From Alsobacter sp045348435 (GTDB taxonomy: Bacteria > Pseudomonadota > Alphaproteobacteria > Rhizobiales > Beijerinckiaceae), in contig NZ_CP157484.1 of NCBI RefSeq assembly GCF_045348435.1, forward strand, positions 3,348,001 through 3,412,000: a stretch of DNA of 64,000 nt, in the 5' to 3' direction. The notes below the pieces were generated by a model. The model worked only from the letters and a program-made list of their open reading frames with translations. It was not told where the DNA came from and searched no databases. Within the stretch, counting starts at the first letter, position 1. Each line of letters starts with the position of its first letter. Both the position numbers and the translations under genes were made by a program. Positions 49,929 to 58,276 of this stretch are shown piece after piece.

Positions 49929-50372
49929 TCATTGAGACTGGTCCCGCTCGCGGAGCAGATACATCGCTGCGCTTGAAACAAAAATTATATTGGTAGGCCA
50001 TATAAAAAGCAAAGATAGACCAGACAGATAAGTAAACCTCAAGCGTCGAAGATGAGAATTACAAGATGCAAATTCATCCGCAAGCTTGAAATAGCAGCGG
50101 AACACATTTACATCCGTCGAAACGGGAGCGCTCCACATGACGAACAAGACTAAACCCAAGCCGAAGACGACATGATCTGTTCTTTTTAAGAAAATGTATC
50201 TGGTCAATATAATTGAGAAAAATAGAATGAACGGCAAGTCAAACAATGGGTCAAATCCTTTGAGTACTAAAATACGAAATATCACATGTAAAATACTGGC
50301 AACCAACAACGCAATAGAAATGAAAAGGCGCAGAAAACGCGCATAAATCGAAATCACGGAATTGCTCGACAT
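49929..50372 (-). CDS. Orphan low-GC membrane protein coupled to cckA
   Basis: I do not recognise this 147-residue protein. It has four hydrophobic stretches (about residues 13-35, 42-60, 66-84 and 115-137) and a polar loop with cysteines (FRCYFKLADEFASCNSHLRR). The DNA is strikingly AT-rich (about 35-40 % GC by eye) against nearly 70 % around it, which points to recent transfer or a foreign origin. Its ATG shares a base with the cckA stop in TAATG, so it would be translated with cckA. The longer frame running into cckA is not used. It may be an orphan gene, or non-functional sequence that happens to be open. Confidence 0.6.
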   Translation of the reverse strand: MSSNSVISIYARFLRLFISIALLVASILHVIFRILVLKGFDPLFDLPFILFFSIILTRYIFLKRTDHVVFGLGLVLFVMWSAPVSTDVNVFRCYFKLADEFASCNSHLRRLRFTYLSGLSLLFIWPTNIIFVSSAAMYLLRERDQSQ

Positions 50373-52975
50373 TACCCCAGCGCCGTCTTCACCGCCTCGA
50401 TCAGCTGCTTCAGCGTGAAGGGCTTGGGCAGGAAGGAGAAATCCTCGCCGTCGGGCAGGTTCTTGCTGAAGGCCTCCTCGGCGTAGCCGGAGACGAAGAT
50501 GACCTTGGCCTTGGTGTCGCGCTTGCGCAGTTCGCGCAGCAGCGAGGGGCCGTCCATCTCCGGCATCACGACGTCGGAGACCACGAGGTCGATCTTGCCC
50601 TGCTGCTCGTCGAACACCTCCAGCGCCTCGACGCCCGAGGACGCCTCCAGCACCGTGTAGCCGCGCTGGGCGAGCGCCCGGGCGCCGAAGGCGCGCACGG
50701 CCTCCTCGTCCTCCACCAGCAGCACCACGCCGTTGCCAGTGAGGTCGGCGGTGGGCTTGGGCTTGGCGCCGGGCGCCGGGGCCTTTTCGGGCTTGGCGGC
50801 CGGCAGGTCGTCGGCGTGCTCCTCGCCGCTGTGGCGGGGCAGGTAGATGCGGAAGGTGGTGCCGCGGTCGACCACGCTGTCGCAGAAGATGTAGCCGCCC
50901 GACTGCTTGACGAAGCCGTACACCATGGAGAGGCCGAGGCCCGTGCCCTTGCCCACCTCCTTGGTGGTGAAGAAGGGCTGGAAGATCTTGTCGATGATCT
51001 CCTGCGGGATGCCGGTGCCGGAATCCTGGATCTCGATCAGCACGTAGTCGGCGGCCGGCATCACCTGCTCGCCGGCCGCGACCGGCTCGGTGGCGTGCAC
51101 GTTGCTGGTGCGGATGGAGAGCCGCCCCCCCTCCGGCATGGCGTCGCGGGCGTTGACGGCGAGGTTGACGACCACCTGTTCGAACTGCGTCAGGTCGGCC
51201 CGCACCGGCCACAGGTCGCGGCCGTGGCGAACGTCGAGCTCCACCCGCTCGCCCAGGAGGCGCTTCAGCAGCATGCCGAGGTCCGACAGCACGTCGCCGA
51301 AATGCATCACCTGGGGGCGCAGCGTCTGGCGGCGCGAGAACGCCAGCAGCTGGCGCACGAGGCCGGCCGCCCGGTTGGCGTTCTGCTTGATCTGCATGAT
51401 GTCCTGGAAGGACGGGTCGGTCGGCCGGTGGTTCACGAGCAGCAGGTCGGCGTAGCCCATGATGCCCTGCAGCACGTTGTTGAAGTCGTGCGCGACGCCG
51501 CCGGCGAGCTCGCCCACGGCCTGCATCTTCTGCGCCTGGGCGAACTGCGCCTCCAGCGCCCGCTGCTCGGTGGTGTCGAGCGCGTACACGATGGCGGCCT
51601 CGCCGTCCTCCGCCTCGTTCTCCACCGTGGTGACGAAGAAGCGGGCCGAGCGGGCGCCCTCCCCGGTGAGCGACAGGTCGATCGGCGCGATGTCGCCGCG
51701 CCCGGCTGCGGCGGAGTTGATCACGCCGGTGAGCTGCTCGCGCTCGCGCTCGGCCACCACGGCCAGGATGGAGCGGGCCTCTGAGGCGTCGTGGCCCTTG
51801 AAGGCGGAGCCGAACAGCCGCGCGAAGGGGCCGTTGGTGCGGGCGATCCGGCCATGCCGGTCGATGGTGGCGATGGCCAGCGGCGTGTTGTTGAAGAAGC
51901 GGGCGAACCGCACCTCGGCGGCGCGCTGGCCCTCGGCCACGTCCTCGCCGGCCGAGCGGTTGAGCACCAGCGTGCGCGAGGGCCCCGGCGCGCCGTCATA
52001 CGCGAAGGCGACGCGGTGGAAGAGCCGCACCGGCAGCGACTGGCCGCCGCGCCGGCGCAGGTCGAGATCGTGGATCTCCGTCCTGACCTCGCCGGCGCCG
52101 CCGATCACGCCCGACAGCAGCGCCGCGCCGTCGCCCGGCACCAGGTCGGCGAGCTTCAGCCCGCCGGAGCCGAACTGCGCCAGATCGTAGTCGAGCCAGC
52201 CCGCCAGGGTGGCGTTCATGTAGATGACGTCGCCTGCGGCGTCGACGGAGAGGAACCCCGCGGGAGCATGGTCGAGATAGTCGATGGCGTGCTGGAGCTC
52301 CTGGAAGACGTTCTCCTGCCGCTCCCGCTCGCGGGTGACGTCGGCGATGGTCCACAGCGTCGCCCGCCGCCCGGTCGAGCGCTCCACGGGGCGCACCCGC
52401 ACCCGGTACCAGGCCACGCCCTCCAGCGCGCCGAGCGGCGGGGAGAGGCGGATCTCCTCGGAGGCGATCTTGCCGTCGCGCGCCGCCTGGGCCAGCCGGT
52501 AGATGGCTTCCGACACGTCGGAGGAGCCGGTGAAGAGCCGCTCGGCGGTCTGGGCCCCGTCCAGCGTCCGCGCCCCGGCGAAGCGCAGATAGGCGTCGTT
52601 GGCGTAGGCGATGCGCCCGTCCGCATCCACCACCAGCATGCCGTCCGCGCCGGTGTCGACCACCGCCTTGGTGAGGTCGTTGCGGCTGGCCTTGCCGGCG
52701 AACTCGATGATGCCGACCGCGCCGGCGAAGAGCGCGAACACGCCGATCACGGCCAGGAGGGCGAGCAGCCCCATGATGAGCGGCTGGGCCTTCTCGCTGG
52801 CCAGCAGGGACAGCGCGATCGCGGCGCCCACCAGCACGCCCGCCAGGGCGAGGAGCAGAACGGCGCTGCCGGAGCGCTGCGTCCGGTCGAGGGCGGCGCC
52901 GGGCGCGTTCGTGGTCATCGCGTCCTGTCCTGACCTGTCGGCCTTGGCCATGTTCCATCCATCCGTCGCCGTCAT
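50372..52975 (-). CDS. cckA: Cell-cycle hybrid histidine kinase CckA
   Basis: The 867-residue kinase has two membrane helices (about residues 37-60 and 68-92), then PAS domains (near 105-225, 225-345 and 355-480), a HisKA domain with H496 in AGGVAHDFNNVLQGIMGY, an ATPase domain (NLAVNARDAMPEGG, DSGTGIP, GTGLGLSMVYGFV) and a C-terminal receiver with D801 in VVSDVVMPEMDG. This is the CckA layout; CckA phosphorylates CtrA through ChpT to drive cell cycle and flagellar genes. Start at 52975 is chosen because GGAGG lies five bases before it and it overlaps the flhB stop in ATGA. Confidence 0.94.
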   Translation of the reverse strand: MTATDGWNMAKADRSGQDAMTTNAPGAALDRTQRSGSAVLLLALAGVLVGAAIALSLLASEKAQPLIMGLLALLAVIGVFALFAGAVGIIEFAGKASRNDLTKAVVDTGADGMLVVDADGRIAYANDAYLRFAGARTLDGAQTAERLFTGSSDVSEAIYRLAQAARDGKIASEEIRLSPPLGALEGVAWYRVRVRPVERSTGRRATLWTIADVTRERERQENVFQELQHAIDYLDHAPAGFLSVDAAGDVIYMNATLAGWLDYDLAQFGSGGLKLADLVPGDGAALLSGVIGGAGEVRTEIHDLDLRRRGGQSLPVRLFHRVAFAYDGAPGPSRTLVLNRSAGEDVAEGQRAAEVRFARFFNNTPLAIATIDRHGRIARTNGPFARLFGSAFKGHDASEARSILAVVAEREREQLTGVINSAAAGRGDIAPIDLSLTGEGARSARFFVTTVENEAEDGEAAIVYALDTTEQRALEAQFAQAQKMQAVGELAGGVAHDFNNVLQGIMGYADLLLVNHRPTDPSFQDIMQIKQNANRAAGLVRQLLAFSRRQTLRPQVMHFGDVLSDLGMLLKRLLGERVELDVRHGRDLWPVRADLTQFEQVVVNLAVNARDAMPEGGRLSIRTSNVHATEPVAAGEQVMPAADYVLIEIQDSGTGIPQEIIDKIFQPFFTTKEVGKGTGLGLSMVYGFVKQSGGYIFCDSVVDRGTTFRIYLPRHSGEEHADDLPAAKPEKAPAPGAKPKPTADLTGNGVVLLVEDEEAVRAFGARALAQRGYTVLEASSGVEALEVFDEQQGKIDLVVSDVVMPEMDGPSLLRELRKRDTKAKVIFVSGYAEEAFSKNLPDGEDFSFLPKPFTLKQLIEAVKTALG

Positions 52976-54039
52976 GACGGCCTCCGGCGCAGCCGCATCA
53001 CGTAGCCGATGACCTCGGCGACGGCCTTGTAATGTTCGACCGGAATGTCCTGATCGAGTTCAACCGCCTTGTAAAGCGCGCGGGCGAGCGGCGGATTCTC
53101 CACCACCGGGACGCCGTTCTCCTCGGCCAGCGCGCGGATGCGCAGCGCGACGGCGTCGAGGCCCTTGGCGACGCAGAGCGGGGCCGGCATGCCGGGCTCG
53201 TACTGGAGCGCGACCGCGAAGTGGGTCGGGTTCATCACCACCACCGTGGCGCTGGGCACCTTGGACATCATCCGGTTGCGGGCGGCCTTGGCGCGCAGCT
53301 GGCGCAGCTTGGCCTTCACCTCCGGGTTGCCCTCCTGCTCCTTGTACTCTTCCTTGAGCTCCTGCTTGGTCATCTTCTGGCGCGAATACCAGGAGAAGCG
53401 CTGGTAGACATAGTCGCCGGCCGCGATCACCGCATAGATGATCAGCACCGCGGTCATCAGCTTGAGGGCCTCCGCCTTGGTGACGGGAAGCAGCATCGCG
53501 GGGTCGAGCGTGGCGAAGCTCTCCAGCCTGGCCATCTCCGGCCACACCGCCATGAAGATCGCCACGCCGACGACGCCGAGCTTCAGCAGGCCCTTGATGA
53601 ATTGCGCCAGCGCCTCCTTGCCGAAGACGCGCTTGAAGCCGGCCATCGGCGAGATGCGCGAGAATTGCGGCGCCAGCGGCTCGGTGGTGATCATCGGCCG
53701 ATGCTGGATCAGCGCGCCGGCCAGCCCGCACAGCATCACGACGCCGAGCGGCAAGGCGAGGGCCGTGAGCCCCGCCTTCAGCCCCTGCTCGCCATAGACG
53801 CGCAGCGAGCCGGGATCGGCCGAAACCTTGCCCGCATGGGCGAGAAGGCCCTGCAGCATGGTCTTCAGCGTTCCGGCGGCGCCGTCGGCCACGGCGCCCA
53901 GCGCCAGCGTGCCGCCCGCCAGCACGAACCAGGTGTTGATCTCCTGGCTCTTGGCCAGGTCGCCGCGCTCGATCGCCTGTTCGAGGCGTCGTAGGGAAGG
54001 GTCTTCTGTGCGGTCTTCCTGGTCGTCCGTGTCCGCCAT
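52972..54039 (-). CDS. flhB: Flagellar export switch protein FlhB
   Basis: The 355-residue protein has the FlhB pattern: an N-terminal cytosolic start (DQEDRTEDPSLRRLEQAIERGD), four membrane helices, and the self-cleaving NPTH motif at residues 270-273 followed by HFAVALQYEPGMPAP. Cleavage there switches the type III export apparatus from rod/hook to filament substrates. It is downstream of fliR with six bases between, and its stop overlaps the cckA start by four bases. Confidence 0.96.
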   Translation of the reverse strand: MADTDDQEDRTEDPSLRRLEQAIERGDLAKSQEINTWFVLAGGTLALGAVADGAAGTLKTMLQGLLAHAGKVSADPGSLRVYGEQGLKAGLTALALPLGVVMLCGLAGALIQHRPMITTEPLAPQFSRISPMAGFKRVFGKEALAQFIKGLLKLGVVGVAIFMAVWPEMARLESFATLDPAMLLPVTKAEALKLMTAVLIIYAVIAAGDYVYQRFSWYSRQKMTKQELKEEYKEQEGNPEVKAKLRQLRAKAARNRMMSKVPSATVVVMNPTHFAVALQYEPGMPAPLCVAKGLDAVALRIRALAEENGVPVVENPPLARALYKAVELDQDIPVEHYKAVAEVIGYVMRLRRRPS

Positions 54040-54045
54040 CGGGCC

Positions 54046-54807
54046 CTACCGCGACGCCAGGGGGACGAGGAAGTCGGAGACCTCCTTCAGGAACAGGCCC
54101 ATCATCATGCCGATCACGGCGGCCAGGATGACGAAGCCGATCATGATGGTGGCCGGCATGCCGAGGAAGAACACCTGCAGGGCCGGCATCAGGCGCGACA
54201 GCACGCCGAGGCCCAGATTGATGAGCACGCCGAAGACGATGAAGGGCGCGGCGATCTGCACCGCGACGCCGAAGCCCTTGCCCATGGTGGACAGCGCCAG
54301 CATGGCGGCGTCGCCCGTGGGCGGCGCGCCGGCCGGCGGCAGCGCCACATAGCTTCCGCCGATCGCGCCGATCACCAGATGGTGGCCGTCGGTGGCGAAG
54401 AGCAGCGTCACGCCCAGCATGGTCAGGAGATTGCCGATGGCGGCGGACTGGCCGCCCTGGGTGGGATCGACGGTCTCGGCGAAGGACAGGCCCAGCGCCT
54501 GCGAGACGAAGTTGCCGGCGGTCTGAAGAGTGGAGACGACGAGCCGGCCGGTGAGGCCGATCATCAGGCCGATCGCGATCTCCAGGAACAGGGTGGTGAA
54601 CACCGCCGTCCCGGTCGTCGCGCCGGCCGGCAGCAGCGGCTGGACCAGCGGCATCATGCCCAGCGTGAGGAAGATGGCCAGCGCCAGCCGGACCCTGGCC
54701 GGCACGAAGCGCTCGCCCAGCGCCGGCAGGAGCATGACCAGCGTGCCGACCCGCGCGAACACGACCATGAAGAGCGCCGCGACCGCTGGCCCGAAGGTGA
54801 ACGACAT
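54046..54807 (-). CDS. fliR: Flagellar export gate protein FliR
   Basis: The 253-residue membrane protein of the FliPQR gate has six hydrophobic segments and FliR features: VFARVGTLVMLLPALGERFV near the start, RLVVSTLQTAGNFVSQALGL, PTQGGQSAAIGNLLTMLG and the C-terminal SRLMPALQVFFLGMPATIMIG (in two parts). The ATG at 54807 is chosen over the frame start at 54876 because AAGG precedes it and the first helix follows at once. Confidence 0.94.
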   Translation of the reverse strand: MSFTFGPAVAALFMVVFARVGTLVMLLPALGERFVPARVRLALAIFLTLGMMPLVQPLLPAGATTGTAVFTTLFLEIAIGLMIGLTGRLVVSTLQTAGNFVSQALGLSFAETVDPTQGGQSAAIGNLLTMLGVTLLFATDGHHLVIGAIGGSYVALPPAGAPPTGDAAMLALSTMGKGFGVAVQIAAPFIVFGVLINLGLGVLSRLMPALQVFFLGMPATIMIGFVILAAVIGMMMGLFLKEVSDFLVPLASR

Positions 54808-54877
54808 GCCTGCCTTGCCCCGAACGCCGGCCGCTGAAGCTCCCGGCGCGACGGCGAATCCCGCCTGCGCCCGCATC

Positions 54878-55144
54878 CTACCCGCCCGAGGCGATTCGCG
54901 CGGCGACTCTCGTCATGTAGCCCGCCATCGCGTCGCCCATGAAAGGCAGCAGCAGCAGCATGGCGAGCCCGACCAGGATGATCTTGGGCACCGCCACCAG
55001 GGTCTGCTCCTGGATCTGGGTGAGCGCCTGGACCAGCGAGATGACGACGCCGATGACGAGCGCCACCAGCATCAGCGGGCTCGCCACCTTCAGAAAGGTG
55101 AAGATGCCGTCGCGGGCGACGTCGAGGACTTCCGGGCCGGTCAT
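54878..55144 (-). CDS. fliQ: Flagellar export gate protein FliQ
   Basis: The 88-residue protein is the standard two-helix FliQ: MTGPEVLDVARDGIFTFLKV, then ALVIGVVISLVQALTQIQEQTL around the turn and a second helix IILVGLAMLLLLPFMGDAM. With FliP and FliR it forms the export gate. GGGAGCG precedes the ATG at 55144. A much longer frame upstream reads through fliE in another phase and is a shadow. Confidence 0.94.
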   Translation of the reverse strand: MTGPEVLDVARDGIFTFLKVASPLMLVALVIGVVISLVQALTQIQEQTLVAVPKIILVGLAMLLLLPFMGDAMAGYMTRVAARIASGG

Positions 55145-55187
55145 CGCGGCGAGCGCTCCCGGCGCGGTCGGTGGGGGGCCGTGCGCA

Positions 55188-55496
55188 TCAGATCGGCATC
55201 CGCATGATTTCCTCATAGGCGGCGATGACCTTGTCGCGCACCGCCACCAGGGTCTCCAGCGCCGTCTCGGACTCCGCCACCGCGGTGACGACGTCGACCA
55301 TGTCGGCCTTGCCGGCCGCGGCCCTGCCGGCCTGCTGGTCCGCCCGCTGGCCGGTCTCGGCCACCGACTGGAGCACGTTGCCGAGCGCCTCGGCGAAATT
55401 GGGCGCGCCAGCTCCGGCGACGGCCTTGCCGGCCGTCGGGGAGGCGAGGCGCTGGGTCGCCGCATAGGCGCCGGCTGCGAGCGTGGGACTGGCCAT
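55188..55496 (-). CDS. fliE: Flagellar hook-basal body protein FliE
   Basis: The 102-residue protein joins the MS ring to the rod. It has NFAEALGNVLQSVAETGQRA in the middle and the typical C-terminal block VDVVTAVAESETALETLVAVRDKVIAAYEEIMRMPI (helices ending in the conserved I). The N-terminus is Ala-rich and variable, as usual. It lies between flgC and fliQ on the minus strand. Confidence 0.93.
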   Translation of the reverse strand: MASPTLAAGAYAATQRLASPTAGKAVAGAGAPNFAEALGNVLQSVAETGQRADQQAGRAAAGKADMVDVVTAVAESETALETLVAVRDKVIAAYEEIMRMPI

Positions 55497-55511
55497 CAGG
55501 GCTCTCCGGAA

Positions 55512-55922
55512 TCAGGCGCGCAGGATCTCGAGGGTCTTCGCCAGCATGCGGCGCGTGCTGCTGATGACGTTCAGGTTGGCCTCGTAGCTGCGCTGGGCCT
55601 CGCGCATGTCCATCTGCTCCACGAGCGGATTGACGTTGGGGTATTTCACGTCGCCGGCGCCGTCCGCCGCCGGGTGGCCGGGCTCGTGGCGGACCTCGAA
55701 GGCCTTCTTGTCGCGGCTGACCCGGCCGAGGGACACCGTCTGGGCGTCCAGCTCGCGCTCGAACTTGTGGTCGAAGGTCGGCACCTTGCGCCGGTAGGGG
55801 TCGCCGCCCGGCTTCAGGGCGGTCGAATCGGCGTTGGCGATGTTTTCGGAGATGACCCGGATGCGGCCGGCCTGGGCCTTAAGGCCCGACGCCGCGATCG
55901 CCAGGGAGCGCAGGAAATCCAT
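55512..55922 (-). CDS. flgC: Flagellar basal-body rod protein FlgC
   Basis: The 136-residue proximal rod protein has the rod N-motif LAIAASGLKAQAGRIRVISENIANADS (in parts) and the C-terminal NPLVEQMDMREAQRSYEANLN with its final coiled-coil helix. KYPNVNPLVE precedes it as in other FlgC proteins. It starts six bases after flgB. Confidence 0.95.
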   Translation of the reverse strand: MDFLRSLAIAASGLKAQAGRIRVISENIANADSTALKPGGDPYRRKVPTFDHKFERELDAQTVSLGRVSRDKKAFEVRHEPGHPAADGAGDVKYPNVNPLVEQMDMREAQRSYEANLNVISSTRRMLAKTLEILRA

Positions 55923-55928
55923 GATGCG

Positions 55929-56318
55929 TCAGCCCCGCTTGCCGATGGCGATCTTCAGGAGCGAGAGGCTCTTGGAGTAGAGGCTCGCGACGGCCTGGTA
56001 GTCCATCTGGGTGTCGGCCAGCTTGGTCATCTCGTCCTCCAGGGTGACCGAGTTGCCCGACGGACGGGTCTCGAACTTCTCGCCGCCGCGCTGGCCGGGC
56101 GAGCCGGGCCCGCCCGAAGACGTGATGTGGCCGGGCGCCGTCGCCTCGATCCGCACCCCGCCGGGGACGCCGGGCGTCGGCATCGCCTGCAGGTCCTTGG
56201 GACGAAAACCGGGCGTGTCCGCATTGGCGACGTTTTCCGCAAGCAGCTTCTGGCGCGTCTGCAGCCACTGCATGCGGGTCTTCAGCTGGTCGACGAGGGG
56301 CAGTCCCATTCCGCTCAT
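55929..56318 (-). CDS. flgB: Flagellar basal-body rod protein FlgB
   Basis: The 129-residue rod protein has the N-terminal motif RMQWLQTRQKLLAENVANADTPGFRPKDL (in parts) and the C-terminal block VTLEDEMTKLADTQMDYQAVASLYSKSLSLLK (in parts). It is first in flgB-flgC-fliE-fliQ-fliR-flhB-cckA. GGAGG lies five bases before the ATG at 56318, and a CtrA-like box lies about 40 bases upstream. Confidence 0.94.
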   Translation of the reverse strand: MSGMGLPLVDQLKTRMQWLQTRQKLLAENVANADTPGFRPKDLQAMPTPGVPGGVRIEATAPGHITSSGGPGSPGQRGGEKFETRPSGNSVTLEDEMTKLADTQMDYQAVASLYSKSLSLLKIAIGKRG

Positions 56319-56359
56319 GGCGGCCTCCGCTGGCGGTGGGCAAAAAATGCCGCCCGCAT

Positions 56360-56376
56360 GGTTAATGTCGAGTAAA
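56360..56376 (-). promoter_or_regulatory. CtrA-like binding site upstream of flgB
   Basis: On the minus strand TTTA-N7-TTAACC (56376-56360) differs at one position from the CtrA consensus TTAA-N7-TTAACC and contains the TTAACCAT octamer. It lies in the 172-base divergent gap between flgB and fliO. CtrA control of early flagellar operons is well known in alphaproteobacteria. Confidence 0.55.
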
Positions 56377-56490
56377 CGAACTTGCGTGGGGGCTGCGGTT
56401 GGGGGACTTGACGCAACCATCCGAAGGACGGCGTGCTATGAAGAGCACGTGGACGGTGTCCCTGCGGGCCCTCTTGGGAGTGTGTGAGCG

Positions 56491-58179
56491 TTGCAATCGA
56501 TCTTCGGAATGACCTTGCCGACGCCGGCCGTCTGGGCCGTGGCGTTCGTCGTCATTTTCATCCTGCTCGCCCTGTTCGCGCTGCTGCTGCGCCGCATTGC
56601 GGGCGCGAGGCTGAACATGCCGGGTGCGGCCAATCGCAACCGCCAACCCCGCCTGGGCGTCGTCGACGCCTATGATCTCGACCGGCAGCGTCAGCTCGTC
56701 ATCGTCAGGCGCGACAATGTCGAGCACCTGCTGATGATCGGCGGTCCGAACGATCTCGTCGTCGAGCACACGATCGTGCGCGCCGGCCCGGCCGTCCAGC
56801 GCGAGCATCCTTATGATCCGGCGAGGGTCGACGCGTCGCGGCCCGAGATGCAGCGGCCCGAGCCGACCCGGCAGGAGGCCCCCCGCCCGGACGGCCCGAG
56901 GCAGGACCTCCCCAGGCCCGACCTCCCCCGACCCGAGGCGCCGCGCCAGGAAGCGATGCGTCAAGAAGCGATGCGCCAGGATCCGATGCGCCAGGATCCT
57001 CCCATGGGCCGGCCCGAGCCGGTCCGCCAGGAATCGGCTCGTATCGAACCGGCTCGCATGGAACCGCCCCGCTACGAGCCGCCGGCGCCGCCGATGCGCC
57101 AGCCCGCTGCGGCGTCGGCTGCGCCTGTCCCGCCCGTGGCCGTGCTGCCGCAGCGCCAGGGCGCCGACCCAAGCCGCAACGCCCCTCCCCCGCCGCCGGT
57201 GCGGCGCCCCGAGGTGATCCGTCCGGAGCCCGAGCTGCGTCTGGAGCCGGTCTCCCGGCCAGAGCCCGTCTCCCGGCCCGAGCCCGCGTCTCCCATGCTG
57301 CGCGCCGAGTCGCGTCCCGATCCGTCCCGCTCCCCGCCGCCCCCGCCGCCGCAGCGCCCCGCGCCGCCGCCCCAGCCGGTCCGCGCCGAGCCGCCGCCGC
57401 CTCCTCCGGCGCGGAACCCCGAGCCCCAGCGCGCGCCTGATCCCGCGCCGACGCCGGAGGGCAGGCCCTTTCCGGAGGGCCGGCCCACCCAGGACGGCAG
57501 GCCCCTGCCTGAAGGCCGGCCCTTTCCGGAGGGCCGCCCCGTTCCCGAGTTCCGCCCGGCGGGCGACGCGCGTCCCGCCCCGGAGGTGAGGCCCGAACCG
57601 CAGCGGCCTCCGGCCGGCCCGGCTTCGGCGCCGCAGGTGCGGCCCGAGCCGCGCCCGGAGAGCAACGCCTCCGCCGCCGCCGCCGCCCAGGCGGAGCTGT
57701 CCGACATGGCCAAGAAGCTCGAGGCGGCGCTGAAGCGCCCCTTCGCGGCCGCCCCGCCCCCCGACGGCCCTCCGCCGGCCCGGCCCGCGCCTGTCGCGTC
57801 CGGGCCATCCGTGGCCGCGCCGCCGCCGCGCCAGCCCGAGCCCCAGCGTGGGCCGGAGCCCCAGCGCCAGCCGGAGCCCCAGCGCCAGCCGGAACCCCAG
57901 CGCGCGCCGGAGCCGCCCCGTCCGCCGGAGCCGCAGCGCCCGCCCGAGGCCCAGCGCCCGCCCGAGCCTCCCCGCCCGCCGATCGCGGTCCCGCAGGGTC
58001 CGGGGCCCGGCGCGACGGCGCAGCAGCCTGCCCCGCCGGCTCCCGCGAAGGCGGCCGAGCCCCCGCCCCCGCCGCCGCCTCCGGCCCGGCCGGCCAAGCC
58101 GACCGATCTCGTGGATTTCGATTCGCTCGAGGCGGAGATGTCCCGTCTTCTCGGCCGCGACGTCAGCACCAAGACCTGA
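56491..58179 (+). CDS. fliO: FliO-like flagellar assembly protein with a very long Pro/Arg/Glu-rich region
   Basis: The 562-residue protein begins with one membrane helix (about residues 13-36) and a short FliO-type cytosolic domain (RLGVVDAYDLDRQRQLVIVRR, then VEHLLMIGGPNDLVVEHTI, about 54-98). About 430 residues of low-complexity sequence follow, rich in Pro, Arg, Glu and Gln, with repeats such as EPQRQP, GRPFPE and MRQEA. It ends in a conserved LVDFDSLEAEMSRLLGRD. Typical FliO is only 100-200 residues. FliO helps FliP fold, and fliP follows directly. Start is TTG at 56491 with GGGAG ten bases before; an ATG at 56509 is possible. Confidence 0.8.
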   Translation: MQSIFGMTLPTPAVWAVAFVVIFILLALFALLLRRIAGARLNMPGAANRNRQPRLGVVDAYDLDRQRQLVIVRRDNVEHLLMIGGPNDLVVEHTIVRAGPAVQREHPYDPARVDASRPEMQRPEPTRQEAPRPDGPRQDLPRPDLPRPEAPRQEAMRQEAMRQDPMRQDPPMGRPEPVRQESARIEPARMEPPRYEPPAPPMRQPAAASAAPVPPVAVLPQRQGADPSRNAPPPPPVRRPEVIRPEPELRLEPVSRPEPVSRPEPASPMLRAESRPDPSRSPPPPPPQRPAPPPQPVRAEPPPPPPARNPEPQRAPDPAPTPEGRPFPEGRPTQDGRPLPEGRPFPEGRPVPEFRPAGDARPAPEVRPEPQRPPAGPASAPQVRPEPRPESNASAAAAAQAELSDMAKKLEAALKRPFAAAPPPDGPPPARPAPVASGPSVAAPPPRQPEPQRGPEPQRQPEPQRQPEPQRAPEPPRPPEPQRPPEAQRPPEPPRPPIAVPQGPGPGATAQQPAPPAPAKAAEPPPPPPPPARPAKPTDLVDFDSLEAEMSRLLGRDVSTKT

Positions 58180-58276
58180 GGCTTCGTCCCGTCCGGCGCG
58201 GCGTCGCGCCGGTTCTCCACAGCGTCGCCGCCCCGCGCAGGTGACCGCGGCCGTCCGACTCTCCTAGGGTTGGCGG

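Noticed and set aside
52949..52951. Alternative cckA start (MAKADRSG)
   Set aside because: The ATG at 52975 has GGAGG at five bases and overlaps the flhB stop, so it is the better start.
57838..57990. Short tandem DNA repeats that at first suggest a CRISPR-like array
   Set aside because: They are in-frame codons for EPQRQP-type repeats in FliO; there are no unique spacers and no cas genes.
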